Shown here: in pieces, positions 20,242 to 30,570 of the stretch | Layout of the letters: each line of letters begins with the position of its first letter | How positions within the stretch are numbered: position 1 is the first letter of the stretch | DNA from: Cyrtodaria siliqua | Taxonomy: Eukaryota > Mollusca > Bivalvia > Adapedonta > Hiatellidae | DNA: 64,000 bases | Reading direction: 5' to 3' | Assembly (NCBI GenBank): GCA_037043455.1 | Contig: JAWPHD010005605.1 | Location: 62,001-126,000 of the forward strand | Notes under the pieces: generated by a model | Database searches by the model: none | What the model saw: only the letters and a program-made list of their open reading frames with translations | Told to the model about the DNA's origin: nothing | Position numbers and translations under genes: made by a program

Positions 20242-21057
20242 ATGGTAGATGTATGGATTTTGTGGTATGGGATGGGGACTATTCCCACTCCGGGGGACTG
20301 GTATGTCGTGAATCACTTCGCGGCAGTGACTGATGTAGTCACCATCAACGATGGTGACTCAAGTTCAAAACTGCCCGCTAAGCCGTCTCGTAGTGACAAG
20401 TATTCAGTTCCGTATCAAAAAAGTTACGCACAAGCCGTGCATAGCGACAAGTATTCAGTTCCCATCTTTGATGACTCAAGTTCAAAACTGCCCGCTAAGC
20501 CGTCTCATAAAAGTTACGCACAAGCCGTGCCTAGAGACAAGTATTCAGTTCCCATCTTTGTCAAGTTTGATGGTGATACAAACTCTTCTGTGTCAAATGT
20601 TGAAATAATTGAGAACTATTCAGAAGATAACACTGAAGATCTGTCTTTTATGACACCTGGTGACAAGGATGTATCATTCTCAGCAGAGTCTGACTGTACG
20701 ACTACCGTCGGCAATGATACATCCTTGTCGTCAATAGAAAAATCATTGACAAATGATACATCATTGTCGTCATTGACCAATGATACAGAAGAGTTTGTAG
20801 ACAATAATACACCGAGGTGTGACCCTGACAGCAGAGGTTCCTTAACGTCGGGCTATTTGGAAACAAAAGATATTGTTCGAATATTATCGAGTCCAATTTC
20901 TTGCCTAGATGTTATTCCGGGTGGTATTAAGGTATTATTATCATTTGCCATCCTTCCTGTCGCTCGGTATAAGGCTGGTGACCGGTGTAAATCACAGGCA
21001 ACCAGGGCTTTGCTCCATGGGCACTGGGCAACTGACAGGAAGCATGTTTTTTGTTAA
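20242..21057 (+). CDS. Unknown acidic, Ser/Thr-rich protein in the SGNH element
   Basis: A 271-codon open frame in the 2.64-kb TIR element, divergent from the SGNH gene. The N-terminal part contains a repeated module, SSSKLPAKPS then KSYAQAV then DKYSVP, present about twice and partly duplicated. Residues of roughly 110-200 are acidic and rich in Ser, Thr, Asp and Asn, probably disordered, with repeats of NDTSLSS. The C-terminal 60 residues are more hydrophobic, then basic (RYKAGDRCKSQATRALLHGH). No transposase signature, zinc finger or membrane segment is visible. The SYAQAV words recall linkers in gag-like or ORF1-like proteins, but that is a faint likeness. The upstream Met at 20242 may not be the true start; GT and AG signals were not resolved. 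Confidence 0.45.
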   Translation: MVDVWILWYGMGTIPTPGDWYVVNHFAAVTDVVTINDGDSSSKLPAKPSRSDKYSVPYQKSYAQAVHSDKYSVPIFDDSSSKLPAKPSHKSYAQAVPRDKYSVPIFVKFDGDTNSSVSNVEIIENYSEDNTEDLSFMTPGDKDVSFSAESDCTTTVGNDTSLSSIEKSLTNDTSLSSLTNDTEEFVDNNTPRCDPDSRGSLTSGYLETKDIVRILSSPISCLDVIPGGIKVLLSFAILPVARYKAGDRCKSQATRALLHGHWATDRKHVFC

Positions 21058-21454
21058 AAATATCAAATATGTTTCATGTCTTGTAATAATTATTCCATGT
21101 TGGCTGTTGTTAATGTTCGTCTTGTCCATGTGCACTGTAAAAGAATAATATATATATCATTTTTGTAAAACAAACATAAAAAGCACCATAAAAGATGTGT
21201 CAATATTCCACATAAAAGAAGTGCAACCAAAGCACCATAAAAGATGAATAAATGACACCATTAAAAAGATGTGCTAATTTGGTTAGTAAATGGGTGGTAT
21301 AGATAAAATAAATAATTTTAATTTATACCACCAAGTCCTAGTTACACCTCCTCGATGGTACTAACCGGAAACAACATAATTTTTATTTGTTACACTCAAA
21401 TAAAAGATATGTTGGCTGACGTAACAGGGCGTATCTTATATTACGGCAAATTAT

Positions 21455-21735
21455 CTGGTGTATTCCGGTAATTTTCGCTAATAACACTAATAATTAAAGT
21501 CACAAAAACACATATTCATTAATATATTCATTAATATATTACTTAATTAACTATACATTTACGCCAATTTAGATCAAAAATAGTGGATTCCGGTATTTCA
21601 AAAGTCGTATTCCGGTAATTTTCGATAATTAAAGTCACAAAAACACATATTCATTACTATATTCATTAATATATCTTAATTAACTATACATTTACGTCAA
21701 TTTAGATCATAAATAGTAGATTCCGGTAATTCAAA
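21455..21735. repeat. Duplicated subterminal block of the SGNH element
   Basis: TTCCGGTAATTTTCG, AATTAAAGTCACAAAAACAC, TTAATTAACTATACATTTAC and ATAGT-GATTCCGGTA appear twice, about 150 bp apart. Confidence 0.8.
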
Positions 21736-21830
21736 AGTAGATTCCGGTAACTCTATGGTGGATTCCGGTAATTCAAGTGGATTCCGGTAGATTCCGGTAA
21801 ATAGGTGGATTCCGGTAATTCTATGCACCC

Positions 21831-21846
21831 ACTACGACAATGACCC
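21831..21846. mobile_element. hAT-style short element, second copy, right end
   Basis: ACTACGACAATGACCCCATC continues the element interrupted at 19192. The same end occurs at 34732-34752. Confidence 0.7.
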
Positions 21847-21849
21847 CAT

Positions 21850-22325
21850 CAGCGAAAGTATGCTATCTTTTGGACGGGATGTAAAGCCTTCGGCACTGTG
21901 TGCAGGGAGAGCCACACACATTGCATACAATATCTCACCGTAATTCTTAATGATAATCCAAGCATTCTTTGACCCTAAAAGCCTTCTTTTTTTATCTTTT
22001 TGTGTGTGGCTTTTTAAGCAGATGAAATATCAAAATCGTAAAATGGGCAGGTAAGGTCAGAAAATGCTCGGATTATGGTACGAAATCGAGTACGAAATCG
22101 ATCGGGATTCATTATTGTTCACAACTATTTTACACACACTTTTCCCATCAAACAAAGTAACACTGACTTACCACTTCGAACTTGATCACCGACGCTTATG
22201 GAATATCGAAATAACTGTACTAAAACGATTTTATACACACATTTCTTTGTAAACAAGACACAATCTCAGTTTTTCGCGTGAAATTTTATATCCCTGCATT
22301 TGATTGGCTGCGTCAGAATTTCCGT
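21850..22325. other. No gene recognised
   Basis: Includes a short frame on the plus strand without motif and the duplicated word ACGAAATCGA. Nothing else is seen. Confidence 0.35.
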
Positions 22326-22329
22326 CAGG

Positions 22330-23080
22330 GGAGGAATAGAATAGAATAGAATATCTTTTATTTCCAATTATGGGCCATCACTGGCATAGTAATCACATAA
22401 TAATTTTGACATATATGCATGAGGTTATAAAATAACAAAAGCTTAATTCTGATTATTCAACACAATTAACATAAGTAAACATCTAATTAGATAACAACAA
22501 TAACAGTTTATCAATGCAATTCAAGAACTTCAACAAGTTCTTACAGCTGTTAAGTGCACATTATATTTATGAAAAATCCATGATTTATAACACTAACATG
22601 ACAGACCTGTTTTGTTACTTATATTACAGTTCAAATGATTAAATCTCATGGTATAACATGTGTAAATAAACCCTGCTGTTCTATTGATTATATATTCGTC
22701 TTCATTACATAACAAGAAAGCAAACTGATTTTTGTATGATAAAGTATTGAAATTTTTACATGTATTAGAGATCTCTGTTGTAAATTTATTTCTTACTGAA
22801 GCATATTTTGGACACTCCAACATAAAATGAATTTCGCTTTCAATTTGATTAGTATCACAAAGTTTACAGAGTCTGTCTGTTAATGGAATATTCTTGTACC
22901 GACCAAGGTCTATTTTGAAGTTTATGTTCGCTTAATCTTATTTTAATAAGACAAGATCTAACCTTAGAATCCTTAACAACGTGTAGATATTTTTCAACCT
23001 CAAATAAATTCTTAAAAGTAGCATAAGTACGCAGTTTTCCAGTATTACCCTCAACACATATACTGGAGGTAACATCTGTT
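22330..23080 (-). pseudogene. LINE 3' fragment with Cys/His tail
   Basis: On the minus strand a C-terminal LINE segment: a Cys-x2-Cys region near 22870 (RLCKLCDTN), then HFMLECPKYASVRNKF and a hydrophobic tail. It ends with a short 3' UTR and (AATAG)n at 22335-22360, which is the plus-strand view of a pentanucleotide 3' tail. 5'-truncated and frameshifted. It resembles the C-terminus of the CR1-like element at 57.6-61.2 kb but is a different lineage. Confidence 0.65.
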
Positions 23081-23089
23081 ATAAACTTC

Positions 23090-23349
23090 CGACTTCAAAT
23101 CATTAGGATAAACGTTTTACGGGTTACGCTGCCTTTGCAATATACGACATTTTATTGTTGCAATTAGGCCTAACGTACGTTACTTGCAAAACGAATACTT
23201 GCAAAACGAATTCCGCGGATGCAATTCGTCAATATATATGTAATTGAAGAGGACATTTAAAGAGTACAGTATATAATTCTGCAATGATACAAGGTGTTAT
23301 ATATCACATCTTTTATTTACCTACACCTCGTTAAACAATTATATGATTG

Positions 23350-23350
<1 letters not shown>
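23090..23350. other. No gene recognised
   Basis: No coding signal. TACTTGCAAAACGAAT and its repeat form one short direct duplication near 23180-23210. Confidence 0.35.

Positions 23351-23354
<4 letters not shown>

Positions 23355-23397
<43 letters not shown>
23355..23397. repeat. (AT)n microsatellite
   Basis: About 20 AT units. A second (TA)n tract lies at 23515-23535, on the other side of a 120-bp insert. Confidence 0.9.
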
Positions 23398-23400
<3 letters not shown>

Positions 23401-23514
23401 GGAGAGAATTTGAATATATACGCTTGATTTCTGTGTATCTCGTCATAGCTAGGCGCCCTGCCGTAGTTCGTCCGAAGGTTGTCTGTCCTTGGTAGTTCAC
23501 AAATATTTCTCCCC
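23398..23514. mobile_element. Possible MITE inserted in a (TA)n tract
   Basis: The left end GGGAGAGAATTTG and the inverse of the right end, GGGGAGAAATATTTG, are similar, and both sides are (TA)n. This fits a TA-targeting element. About 120 bp, non-coding. Confidence 0.45.
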
Positions 23515-23559
23515 ATATATATATATATATATATCCACAATGTTGAAAGGTCCACCTTT

Positions 23560-23680
23560 TATCAACATCTATACAACGTTACAATTCTAACGATGTTCCA
23601 ACGTTGAGAACGGTAACGTTGAATCAACGTTGATTCAACGTCAGCACTCATACAAGTTGATGATTGAAGGTTGAATAGGG
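23560..23680. repeat. Cluster of AACGTTGA palindromic words, left
   Basis: AACGTTGAATCAACGTTGAT and five further AACGTT words. A second cluster at 26075-26165 carries AACGTTGAATCAACGTTGTG. These may be the two ends of a transposon 2.6 kb long, but the ends do not align cleanly. Confidence 0.5.
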
Positions 23681-23699
23681 CAACGTTTATTGTTCGGCG

Positions 23700-26070
23700 C
23701 CCCTGAGGGCCCCTGAGGGCGCCGGACATACTGTGGTAGTACTTTGACCTTAGGCATGGGGAATCAAAAGGACTGATAGTTGAGTATGTTTGGATTGTAA
23801 TTAAAAATGTTTAAATGGCATTTAAAGCATGCTATAAAACGCACCAGAATAAGATATAAAACACAAGAGATAAAACTGCTTAGCGATTTCTTGAATTTCT
23901 GTAAGAAATGATGCACCAATAATTCAAAAATTATACAAAATCATTTCATTAAAACGATGTCTCCCGCGTGCTTATCTCCCTTATAAAATCAAATGGTTAA
24001 ATGCGTAATACGAATTTTAGAAAAATTTAACGAAATTTATCGATCGTAATATCTGCGTTTCAAATGTTTTCACATTGTTCTCGTTTTTAAATCGTTTTGA
24101 TTAATTATTATTGGCAAATTACATTAAATGTTGCTAAGAAATGAGAAAATACGATGATATATCGGAAAGTTTTGGCATTTAAATTTCGTTTACGGGAAAT
24201 CGCTTATTTTGTAATGCTTCATTTTGACTGTCAAATGCAGACAAATGTATTGAAAACGAAAGTAGATTTATGAGCGCAGACTCGGAATCAAAAATATTCA
24301 AAATTATGCGACTTCCAGTCGAAATGGTGTTATGAAAAGGGTGTAATAGATTTGTTTGAACCCATCCCCCTTTACTTTTGAAAATCCCCCCACATTTTTA
24401 GAGGAAGGGGGGAAAATCCCCCTGCTTTTTAGATCCTAGATTGGACACTGCATTTTATATTGTTTTCTAAGCTGAACTGGCTTGTGCAAGATCAGCTTTA
24501 CCATAGGCTGTCATCCATCTGTCTTCTTCTCAGTAACCAACACTGAAATTTTCATGAAACATTATGTTAAGCATCTTAGCATTGACCTTTCAAGTTTGTT
24601 CAAATTGGGTGGATCATGTCATTTACTACGTTATAAAATTAACTTATGTATAACCTTAAAGAAACAAACAGTCTGATTTAAATGAAACTTCATGTGTAGC
24701 ATCCTGGTATTAATCAACTTCTCTCCAGTTTATTTAATCAGGTTGTTCAGGTCATTAACTATATCACTAAGTTCAACTTCTGGTAAAACCTTTAATGTGC
24801 CAAAAATCTACATTGCACATTTACAATTTTTTCAGCCAGATCAGCGATATCATACTCTCTATGGACTCTCGTCTTAACTTAAATGCATAAATGTACACAC
24901 TCCTTCCAAATTATTCTATAATACATCATAGACTTTCACTTTGTTTATTTTATGTTAATTTCATTTTCATTAAAGTGTCATTAACACCAACAACATATGC
25001 TTACATGCCTTAAAAGATCTCTGCTTCAATTCCATTTTATCTGATTAATTATTTTGTTGGACATGTTATGTAAATATTTAGTTTCATTTTATTACAACTT
25101 TAGTCTTGCGTTATTAAAATGTTGTGCTTTAATTCATGAATGTTGTATTTTCTTTTTAAAATTTCAATAATCTCAGTTAAATTTTTACCTGTTCATGTGC
25201 TTGAATACCCATTTTATTAAATTGTTTTCTTCCTGTGCCAATTTTTTTTTATAAAACTGTATATTTTTGTGTGTTTTTTTTTTGAGTTTTTTTTACGGGT
25301 ATAAATATAAATATCATGATCATATTCACAAGTGCTATTAAATAGCAGATTCATTTCAAATTACAATCAGTATTAACAAACCATTATTCATTAAAAAATA
25401 AAACTTACATGTCTTAAAAGTTACATTTTATATGATTTATTATTTTGTTAGATATGTTATGTACACCCTTTATAATGATTGACATGCAACATTGTGTCTT
25501 ATTGTCCCTCGTCTCCAGCCACTAATTCAAATGAGTAGATTATCAGTTACCTGTATAGATGGTTCATGTGATACAGTACTAGGTTTAATAACAAAACAAA
25601 AACAATTAGTCTAAAACTGATCGTCTGTTGGCCCTTCATGGCATAAAAACGACGTTAAAAATTCAAACAGATATGTGAAGTGCATTGTCCATTAATTCTT
25701 GGCTTACTTAGCTTTCTCTCCAAATGTTTCAACAACGACTTTGTAATCACTCGGCATTCATCACCTTATCTTTCCATAAACTATTTATTTAAACCTAATG
25801 CAGTCAATTCATTTAACACATTTTAAGGAAAATCCTGCAACGAAACCGTTTGGAAAATTGTCTGAATGACCTAGTTAATTCAAAATACATTTAACCAAGT
25901 CAACATAGCAACGTTTGTTAATATTATGTCCATGACCACTAAATATACCAAGGTTTAGTACTGATGATAAGATAGTTAAAATAACTGATAAACACGTGTA
26001 CTGTTATTTAATAACGTATGTTTTAATTCTTCAAAATTTTGGCGCCGAATTGATGCTTTGAATCAAGTTT
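23700..26070. other. AT-rich, no gene recognised
   Basis: A long AT-rich stretch. It includes GGGGGGAAAATCCCCC-type words at 24365-24425 and a dispersed repeat of two diverged units (24490-24880). A direct repeat holding ATTATTTTGTT-GA-ATGTTATGTA recurs about 400 bp apart (25040 and 25435). No open frame has a family motif. Confidence 0.4.
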
Positions 26071-26074
26071 TTCT

Positions 26075-26165
26075 TGTTCAACGTTGAAGTAACGTTGATC
26101 GACGTCGTGACCAGAATCCAACCACATCTCAACGTTGAATCAACGTTGTGTGCCCACTGGGCGGG
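26075..26165. repeat. Cluster of AACGTTGA palindromic words, right
   Basis: Contains GTTCAACGTTGAAGTAACGT and AACGTTGAATCAACGTTGTG, then TGCCCACTGGGCGG. See the left cluster at 23560-23680. Confidence 0.5.
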
Positions 26166-26734
26166 GCGCTTAAAGGGGCGAATACGGTACATTGTTTTTA
26201 AATAAATGCAAACTAGTTAAAAGTTAAGAAACTACTAGATTAATATTTTGAAATGTAAAGTTCAATGACTGATAAATACTTTCAGATTGTCGTGTATCCC
26301 TTTAATGTGTGTAAACATTGGTGTATTGGGATTATACCGTTTAAGTTTGACAAACAGACTGTCATGATGTGATTAAGAGGAAATAAGTGAATCTGTTGTC
26401 ATCTTTACCAAAATATTCTCTATGCACTGCTGTACCATGCAATGGTAAATAAATGATAAAAATAAAAGTTTGTATTAAAAAATATTTTTTATCTTAAAAC
26501 CCGTGTTAAATGCATGTTGAATGTCTCCGAAATCTGGTAATAATGATACCCACATTGTCATATCAAACTGTGCAAAAATTGAAATTACAGAATTTGTAAA
26601 TATTTTACTTTATTTTGGACTTAGAAAATTACAGACATCGGCAACTAAGAAAGTGATTAGAAAATGCCTAAGTTCTCACTTATATGCGGTAAATGTTGTA
26701 TACAGCACTCCTGTACAACTATTTGACCTATGTC

Positions 26735-26930
26735 AGATCCGCATATAAGTGACATATATGCGAGTTATATGTCAAAATCAGCTTGACTTACACTTGACAT
26801 ATACATATAACTCACTTACTCAGGATTTGATGAGACTTGTAAGTGAAGTATAAGTGACATATATGTCGCATATAAGCCGCATATAAATCGCATATATGTC
26901 GCATATATGTTGGTGTATGTAGATTCGGTA
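26735..26930. repeat. Subterminal palindromic array, right side
   Basis: Repeated CATATAAG, TATATGTCGC and ATATATGTC words leading to the inverted end ATTCGGTAAGGGAT. Mirrors the left array at 12441-12800. Confidence 0.75.
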
Positions 26931-26936
26931 AGGGAT

Positions 26937-27590
26937 GTCGAATGTAGAACGGAGAACTCAAGTCGAATGTAGAACGGAGAACTATTTTCGAATGTAGAAC
27001 GGAGAACTGCAGTTGAATGTAGAACGGAGAATTGGAGTCGAATGTTGAACAGAGAACTGGAGTCGAATGTTGAACGGAGAACTCAAGTCGAATGTAGATC
27101 GGAGAACTCAAGTCGAATGTAGAACGGAGAACTCAAGCTGAATGTAGAACGGAGAACTGGAGTCGAATGTAGAACGGAGAACTCAAGTTGAATGTAGAAC
27201 GGAGTACTGGAGTCGAATGTTGAACGGAGAACTCAGGTCGAATGTAGAACGGAGAACTCAAGTTGAATATAGAATGGAGAACTGGATTCGAATGTAGAAC
27301 GTAGAACTCATGTCGAATGTAGAACGGAGAACTGGGTTCGAATGTAGAACGGAGAACTGGAATCGAATGTAGAACGGAGAACTCAAGTCGAATGTAGAAC
27401 GGAGAACTGCAGTTGAATGTAGAACGGAGAACTCAAGTCGAATGTAGAACGGAGAACTCAAGTTGAATGTAGAACGGAGAACTCAAGGCGAATGTAGGAC
27501 GGAGAACTCAAGTCGAATGTAAAACCGAGAACTCAAGTTGAATGTAGAACGGAGAACTCAAGTTTGAATGTAGAACGGCGAACGTAGAAC
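26937..27590. repeat. 25-bp minisatellite, about 26 copies
   Basis: Unit GTCGAATGTAGAACGGAGAA plus CTCAA, with variants CTGGA, CTGCA and TTGAATG alternating irregularly. One unit carries CTCATGTCG (near 27309), the same junction bases expected if an AT step was the insertion target at the left edge of the array. Confidence 0.95.
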
Positions 27591-27594
27591 GCAG

Positions 27595-27740
27595 AGCCAA
27601 CTTCACACACATCAGCAAAGAACGGATTATCAATACTGAGTATGTCATCTAGATACCGAGATGTATTATTAAACGTACCAGTACAAAAACAAATCTGCGA
27701 CACGTGGCGCACTGTTATCATCACAGACAGAACAGTCATT
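27595..27740 (-). pseudogene. PLE RT fragment with the YLDD motif
   Basis: The minus strand encodes FNNTSRYLDDILSIDNPFFA, the catalytic palm block of the PLE family. A preceding QICF-like piece is in another frame. About 140 bp, sitting at the edge of the 25-bp array. Confidence 0.75.
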
Positions 27741-27759
27741 GACTATAACCGTTTTGATA

Positions 27760-28160
27760 TTCTAAAAAGCATGTGTACGACTTGTAATGTTTTTTTTGTA
27801 TATGTAGTACAAATCATCTAATTCAACCTCTACCACGTTCACGTGAACATAAAAAATGTATAAATAATTTATTCATCGATAAGTAAAACTTGCGGTTACC
27901 AAGGAAAGGTCTTAATATTGGACACTTGCATGTTCAAAGAAACATTAATAGTCTTATAAAAATACAAAGACGAGCTTTTCGTGATATATATTTCAACGAA
28001 TATACATGTTACCTTATGCAATAGACGCTATAATTTTAATGACAAATGACCAAAGAATTGTTCTTAATAAAGTTAAATGTATGTTTAAAGTTTCGAAGCA
28101 GCCACATATTAAGGAGCTTTTTATTGTAAGTATGTCTTAATCCGTGAGTAAGTATGTAAG
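27760..28160. other. No gene recognised
   Basis: AT-rich spacer between a PLE fragment and the 57-bp array. Nothing identified. Confidence 0.35.
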
Positions 28161-28164
28161 TACT

Positions 28165-28690
28165 TGTCATTAAAAAAGCCGCTTGCACTACAACCGAAAC
28201 AATGTGTTTATGTAACTACTTCGCATTAAAAAGGCTACCAGCACTAAGACCGAGACAATGTGTTTATGTAACTACATGGCATTAAAAATGCTACCAGCAA
28301 TAAAACCGAGACAATGCTATTATGTAACTACTTGGTATTAAAAAGGCCGTCCGCACTACAGCCGATACAATGTGTCTATGTAACTACCTGGCATTAAAAA
28401 GGTCACCAGCACTACAACCGACACAATGTGTCTATGCAACTACTTGACATTTAAAAGTCCGCCAGCACTACAACCAAGAAAATGTGTCTATGTAATTACT
28501 TGGCATTAAAAAAAGCCGTCAGCACGACAACGTGGCACTGTTTCTATGTAACTACTTGACATTAAAAAGGCCGTCAGCACTACAAACGAAACAATGTGTC
28601 TATGTAACACTACTAGGCATTAAAAAGGTCGTCCGCAGTACAACCGTGGAAATGGGTCTATGTAACTACCTGGCACTTAAAAAGAGTATG
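28165..28690. repeat. Minisatellite of about 57 bp, about 10 copies
   Basis: Unit contains ATGTGTCTATGTAACTACTT, GGCATTAAAAAGGC, GTCAGCACTACAACCGA and GACA. Older, more varied copies are found at 28905-28970 and 30185-30570, on each side of the PLE copy at 28970-30180, which is thus inserted in the array. Confidence 0.85.
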
Positions 28691-28860
28691 ATAGTGGACC
28701 TTTGGAAACGGCCGAACACGAAAAATATGAAATATTGCAGTCTCGGTTTGATTGAGACTGTTCATGAACGCCCCTAGCAGAACTTAATATTCATAAAATC
28801 AATAGTACAGAATTGTAACAGTCCCAAAGATAGCATGCTTATGACGGTGAACATGCCGTA
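28684..28860 (+). repeat. Two-hairpin dispersed repeat, copy 3
   Basis: Starts AAGAGTATGATAGTGGACCT, has CAGTCTCGGTTTGATTGAGA, then a deletion that removes most of the second stem, then AATATTCATAAAATCAATAG. It is inserted in the 57-bp array. Confidence 0.75.
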
Positions 28861-28969
28861 TTTACTGCCATTAATCCATGTCCAGCGGAGTATGGTCCCA
28901 GTATCTAAATCCGAGACAATGTGTATATGTAACTACTTGACATTAAAAAGGCCGTCAGCACTTTAGATC

Positions 28970-30180
28970 GAGATAAAAGTAATATAAAACACGCAAAAGG
29001 CAAACATGAATGGCAATGTTAACAAAGAATAAAAACATATGACGTCACAAACACAAAAAAGGGTTGACAATAGGGCTACCGACTTGGAACGGTCAGCGGC
29101 AAAAAAGGCTGCTGGGGGTTTAAACCAGGTTCTAGGGTGCACCAAACCTCACACTTACCCTACTGCCATCCCAATGAAACGGACAGTGTAAATAAAGAAA
29201 TCCCCACCATGAACTATTATCTAATCAACAAGGCAGCATTAATAGGCAATATAAGTAATACATAAAGATGATCGTGTATATATACATACAAAAAACAATA
29301 GCCTAGAAAGCCACAAGAAGGTACTCAATGACTTGGCAGAAGCCAGAGCAACAAGAGAATAAACCATTGAGGGCACGACAAGACAAGATTGCAGACAAAC
29401 ATCAAAGGTCACCGTACTTTTGGGCGTCATCATAGGGTTTACAGCCCGTCCGGTCATCTCACAATTAAAGAGGAAAGCATAGTGGCGAACTGTAGGGTCT
29501 ACCAGCAGGCATGCAGTGCGTTGCAAAATGATAGGGTCATAACCTCTTTTGATTAACCTTTTAACAAGTTTAACAAATATAGTATGAAAGTGATCATGAC
29601 CAAGGATCTCACGAAGTTTGTAAATCACATCACCATAGAAGTCAAGTTGTGATAGTCCTTGCCGCGTAAATTACTTTTATATTTAGAAAGAAGATCAGGG
29701 TTACCATAATAACATTTTGCAAAGATTTTACGAAGTTTATGGTTACAGTAGCCTTGATGAGTAGCTTTTTAGTTATACAAAGATTACGAATATTAAAGTC
29801 CTCAACTCGAGTACAAGCTCTAGAAAAACGAATAAGTTGAAACACATAGACCCCATAAGAAGTTGCTCGGGGAACATCCCCATCTAAATGGGGATAATTA
29901 ACAATATCAACATTAAAAGCATCTCTCTTGTCATATATTTTGCTAATTATTTCACCATTTTCAATGGAGAAATGTAAATCGAGAAAGGTAGTGTTAGTAT
30001 CAGAAATATTAGTTTTGTTAAGTTGATTATTAACCATAGTAAAAAAGAAATGGTTGTCAATGTTCAATATGTCATCCAGATATCGATAGGTGTCATTAAA
30101 GGCTTCAATAACATCTGCCTGGGTATCTGGTGAAAGACTCAACATGAATTCTCTTTCATAGCAATATAACAACAACAACA
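28970..30180 (-). pseudogene. Penelope-like retroelement, copy D
   Basis: On the minus strand the copy begins at about 30180 with the end of the CYERE block. It continues through FNDTYRYLDDILNIDNHFF (catalytic palm), SIENGEIISKIYDKRDAFN, HLDGDVPRATSYGV, then a downstream coding part with frameshifts (29630-29240) ending near CMTGRAVN. A 3' UTR follows to about 28970, with the conserved GGGTTGACAATAGGGCTACC block. 5'-truncated. It lies inside the 57-bp minisatellite. Confidence 0.75.
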
Positions 30181-30184
30181 AAAC

Positions 30185-30570
30185 AAAAAGTTCCTATGTA
30201 GCTACTTCGAATTGAAAAGACCCCCATCAATAAGAAACGAGACAAATGTCTATACAACTATTCGGCATTACACGTTAGTTATTCAGAATAATACAAGTGT
30301 ACTAAGTAACTGCTTGGCATTAAAATACCGTTACCACTTTAGAACGAGACCAGGTACCTTCGTGTCACTACGTGACATTTATAAAGGCCTTTAGTACAAG
30401 ACAATGTTTCAATATAACTACTTGGCATTAAAATGACCGTCAGCAGTTTAGATTGAAACAATGTTCCCGGTCCTAAGTAGCTACTGGGCGTATAAAAAGG
30501 CCAACAGCCATTCATCATGCGACAATATTCCTATATAACTATAGGACACATATATAACAGACTGCCAGAA
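30185..30570. repeat. 57-bp minisatellite, diverged continuation
   Basis: About six degenerate units with AACTACTTGGCATTAAAA and GACAATGT words on the far side of PLE copy D. Confidence 0.65.

Larger units (their letters stand above)
19193..21830. mobile_element. 2.64-kb TIR element carrying an SGNH hydrolase gene
   Basis: Inverted ends of about 70 bp: left GGTGCATAGAATTACCGG, then CCACCTATTTACCGG and TCTACCGGAATCCACTTG; the right end is the same in reverse. The flanks are AGTACGAC (19185-19192) and ACTACGAC (21831-21838), an 8-bp target duplication with one mismatch. The unoccupied sequence, TACCCGGTACGACAATGACC, is present in the sister element near 34730. ATTCCGGTAA words recur about ten times near the right end, and a block of about 130 bp is duplicated there (21455-21600, 21608-21735). 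An 8-bp duplication fits hAT-like and some other DDE transposons. No transposase is encoded. It holds two divergent genes only. Confidence 0.8.
12439..26936. mobile_element. Candidate 14.5-kb insertion with inverted ends
   Basis: The left end reads ATCCCTTACGGAATATGCAT (12439 on). The right end reads ATTCGGTAAGGGAT (26923-26936), its inverse with one mismatch in the first 14 bases. Both ends continue into arrays of CTTATATGTC-type palindromes. The flanking 25-bp repeats keep the same orientation on both sides and stay in register: GGAGAACTC before, GTCGAATG after. That fits one insertion into the array, perhaps with a 2-bp AT duplication. Inside are nested transposons, a LINE fragment and possible decayed exons, but no transposase that I can recognise. 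The alternative is two separate end fragments of one repeat family that lie 14 kb apart by chance. Confidence 0.35.

Noticed and set aside
23560..26165. A 2.6-kb transposon bounded by the AACGTTGA clusters
   Set aside because: The two clusters share palindromic words but do not align as clean inverted ends, and no duplication was found.
12439..26936. Calling the 14.5-kb block a Polinton/Maverick
   Set aside because: No polymerase, integrase or capsid-like frame is visible, the ends do not match what I know of that group, and a 6-bp duplication is not seen.
26812..27461. Minus-strand repeats of SSPFYIRLEFSVLHST peptides
   Set aside because: Artefact of the 25-bp array.
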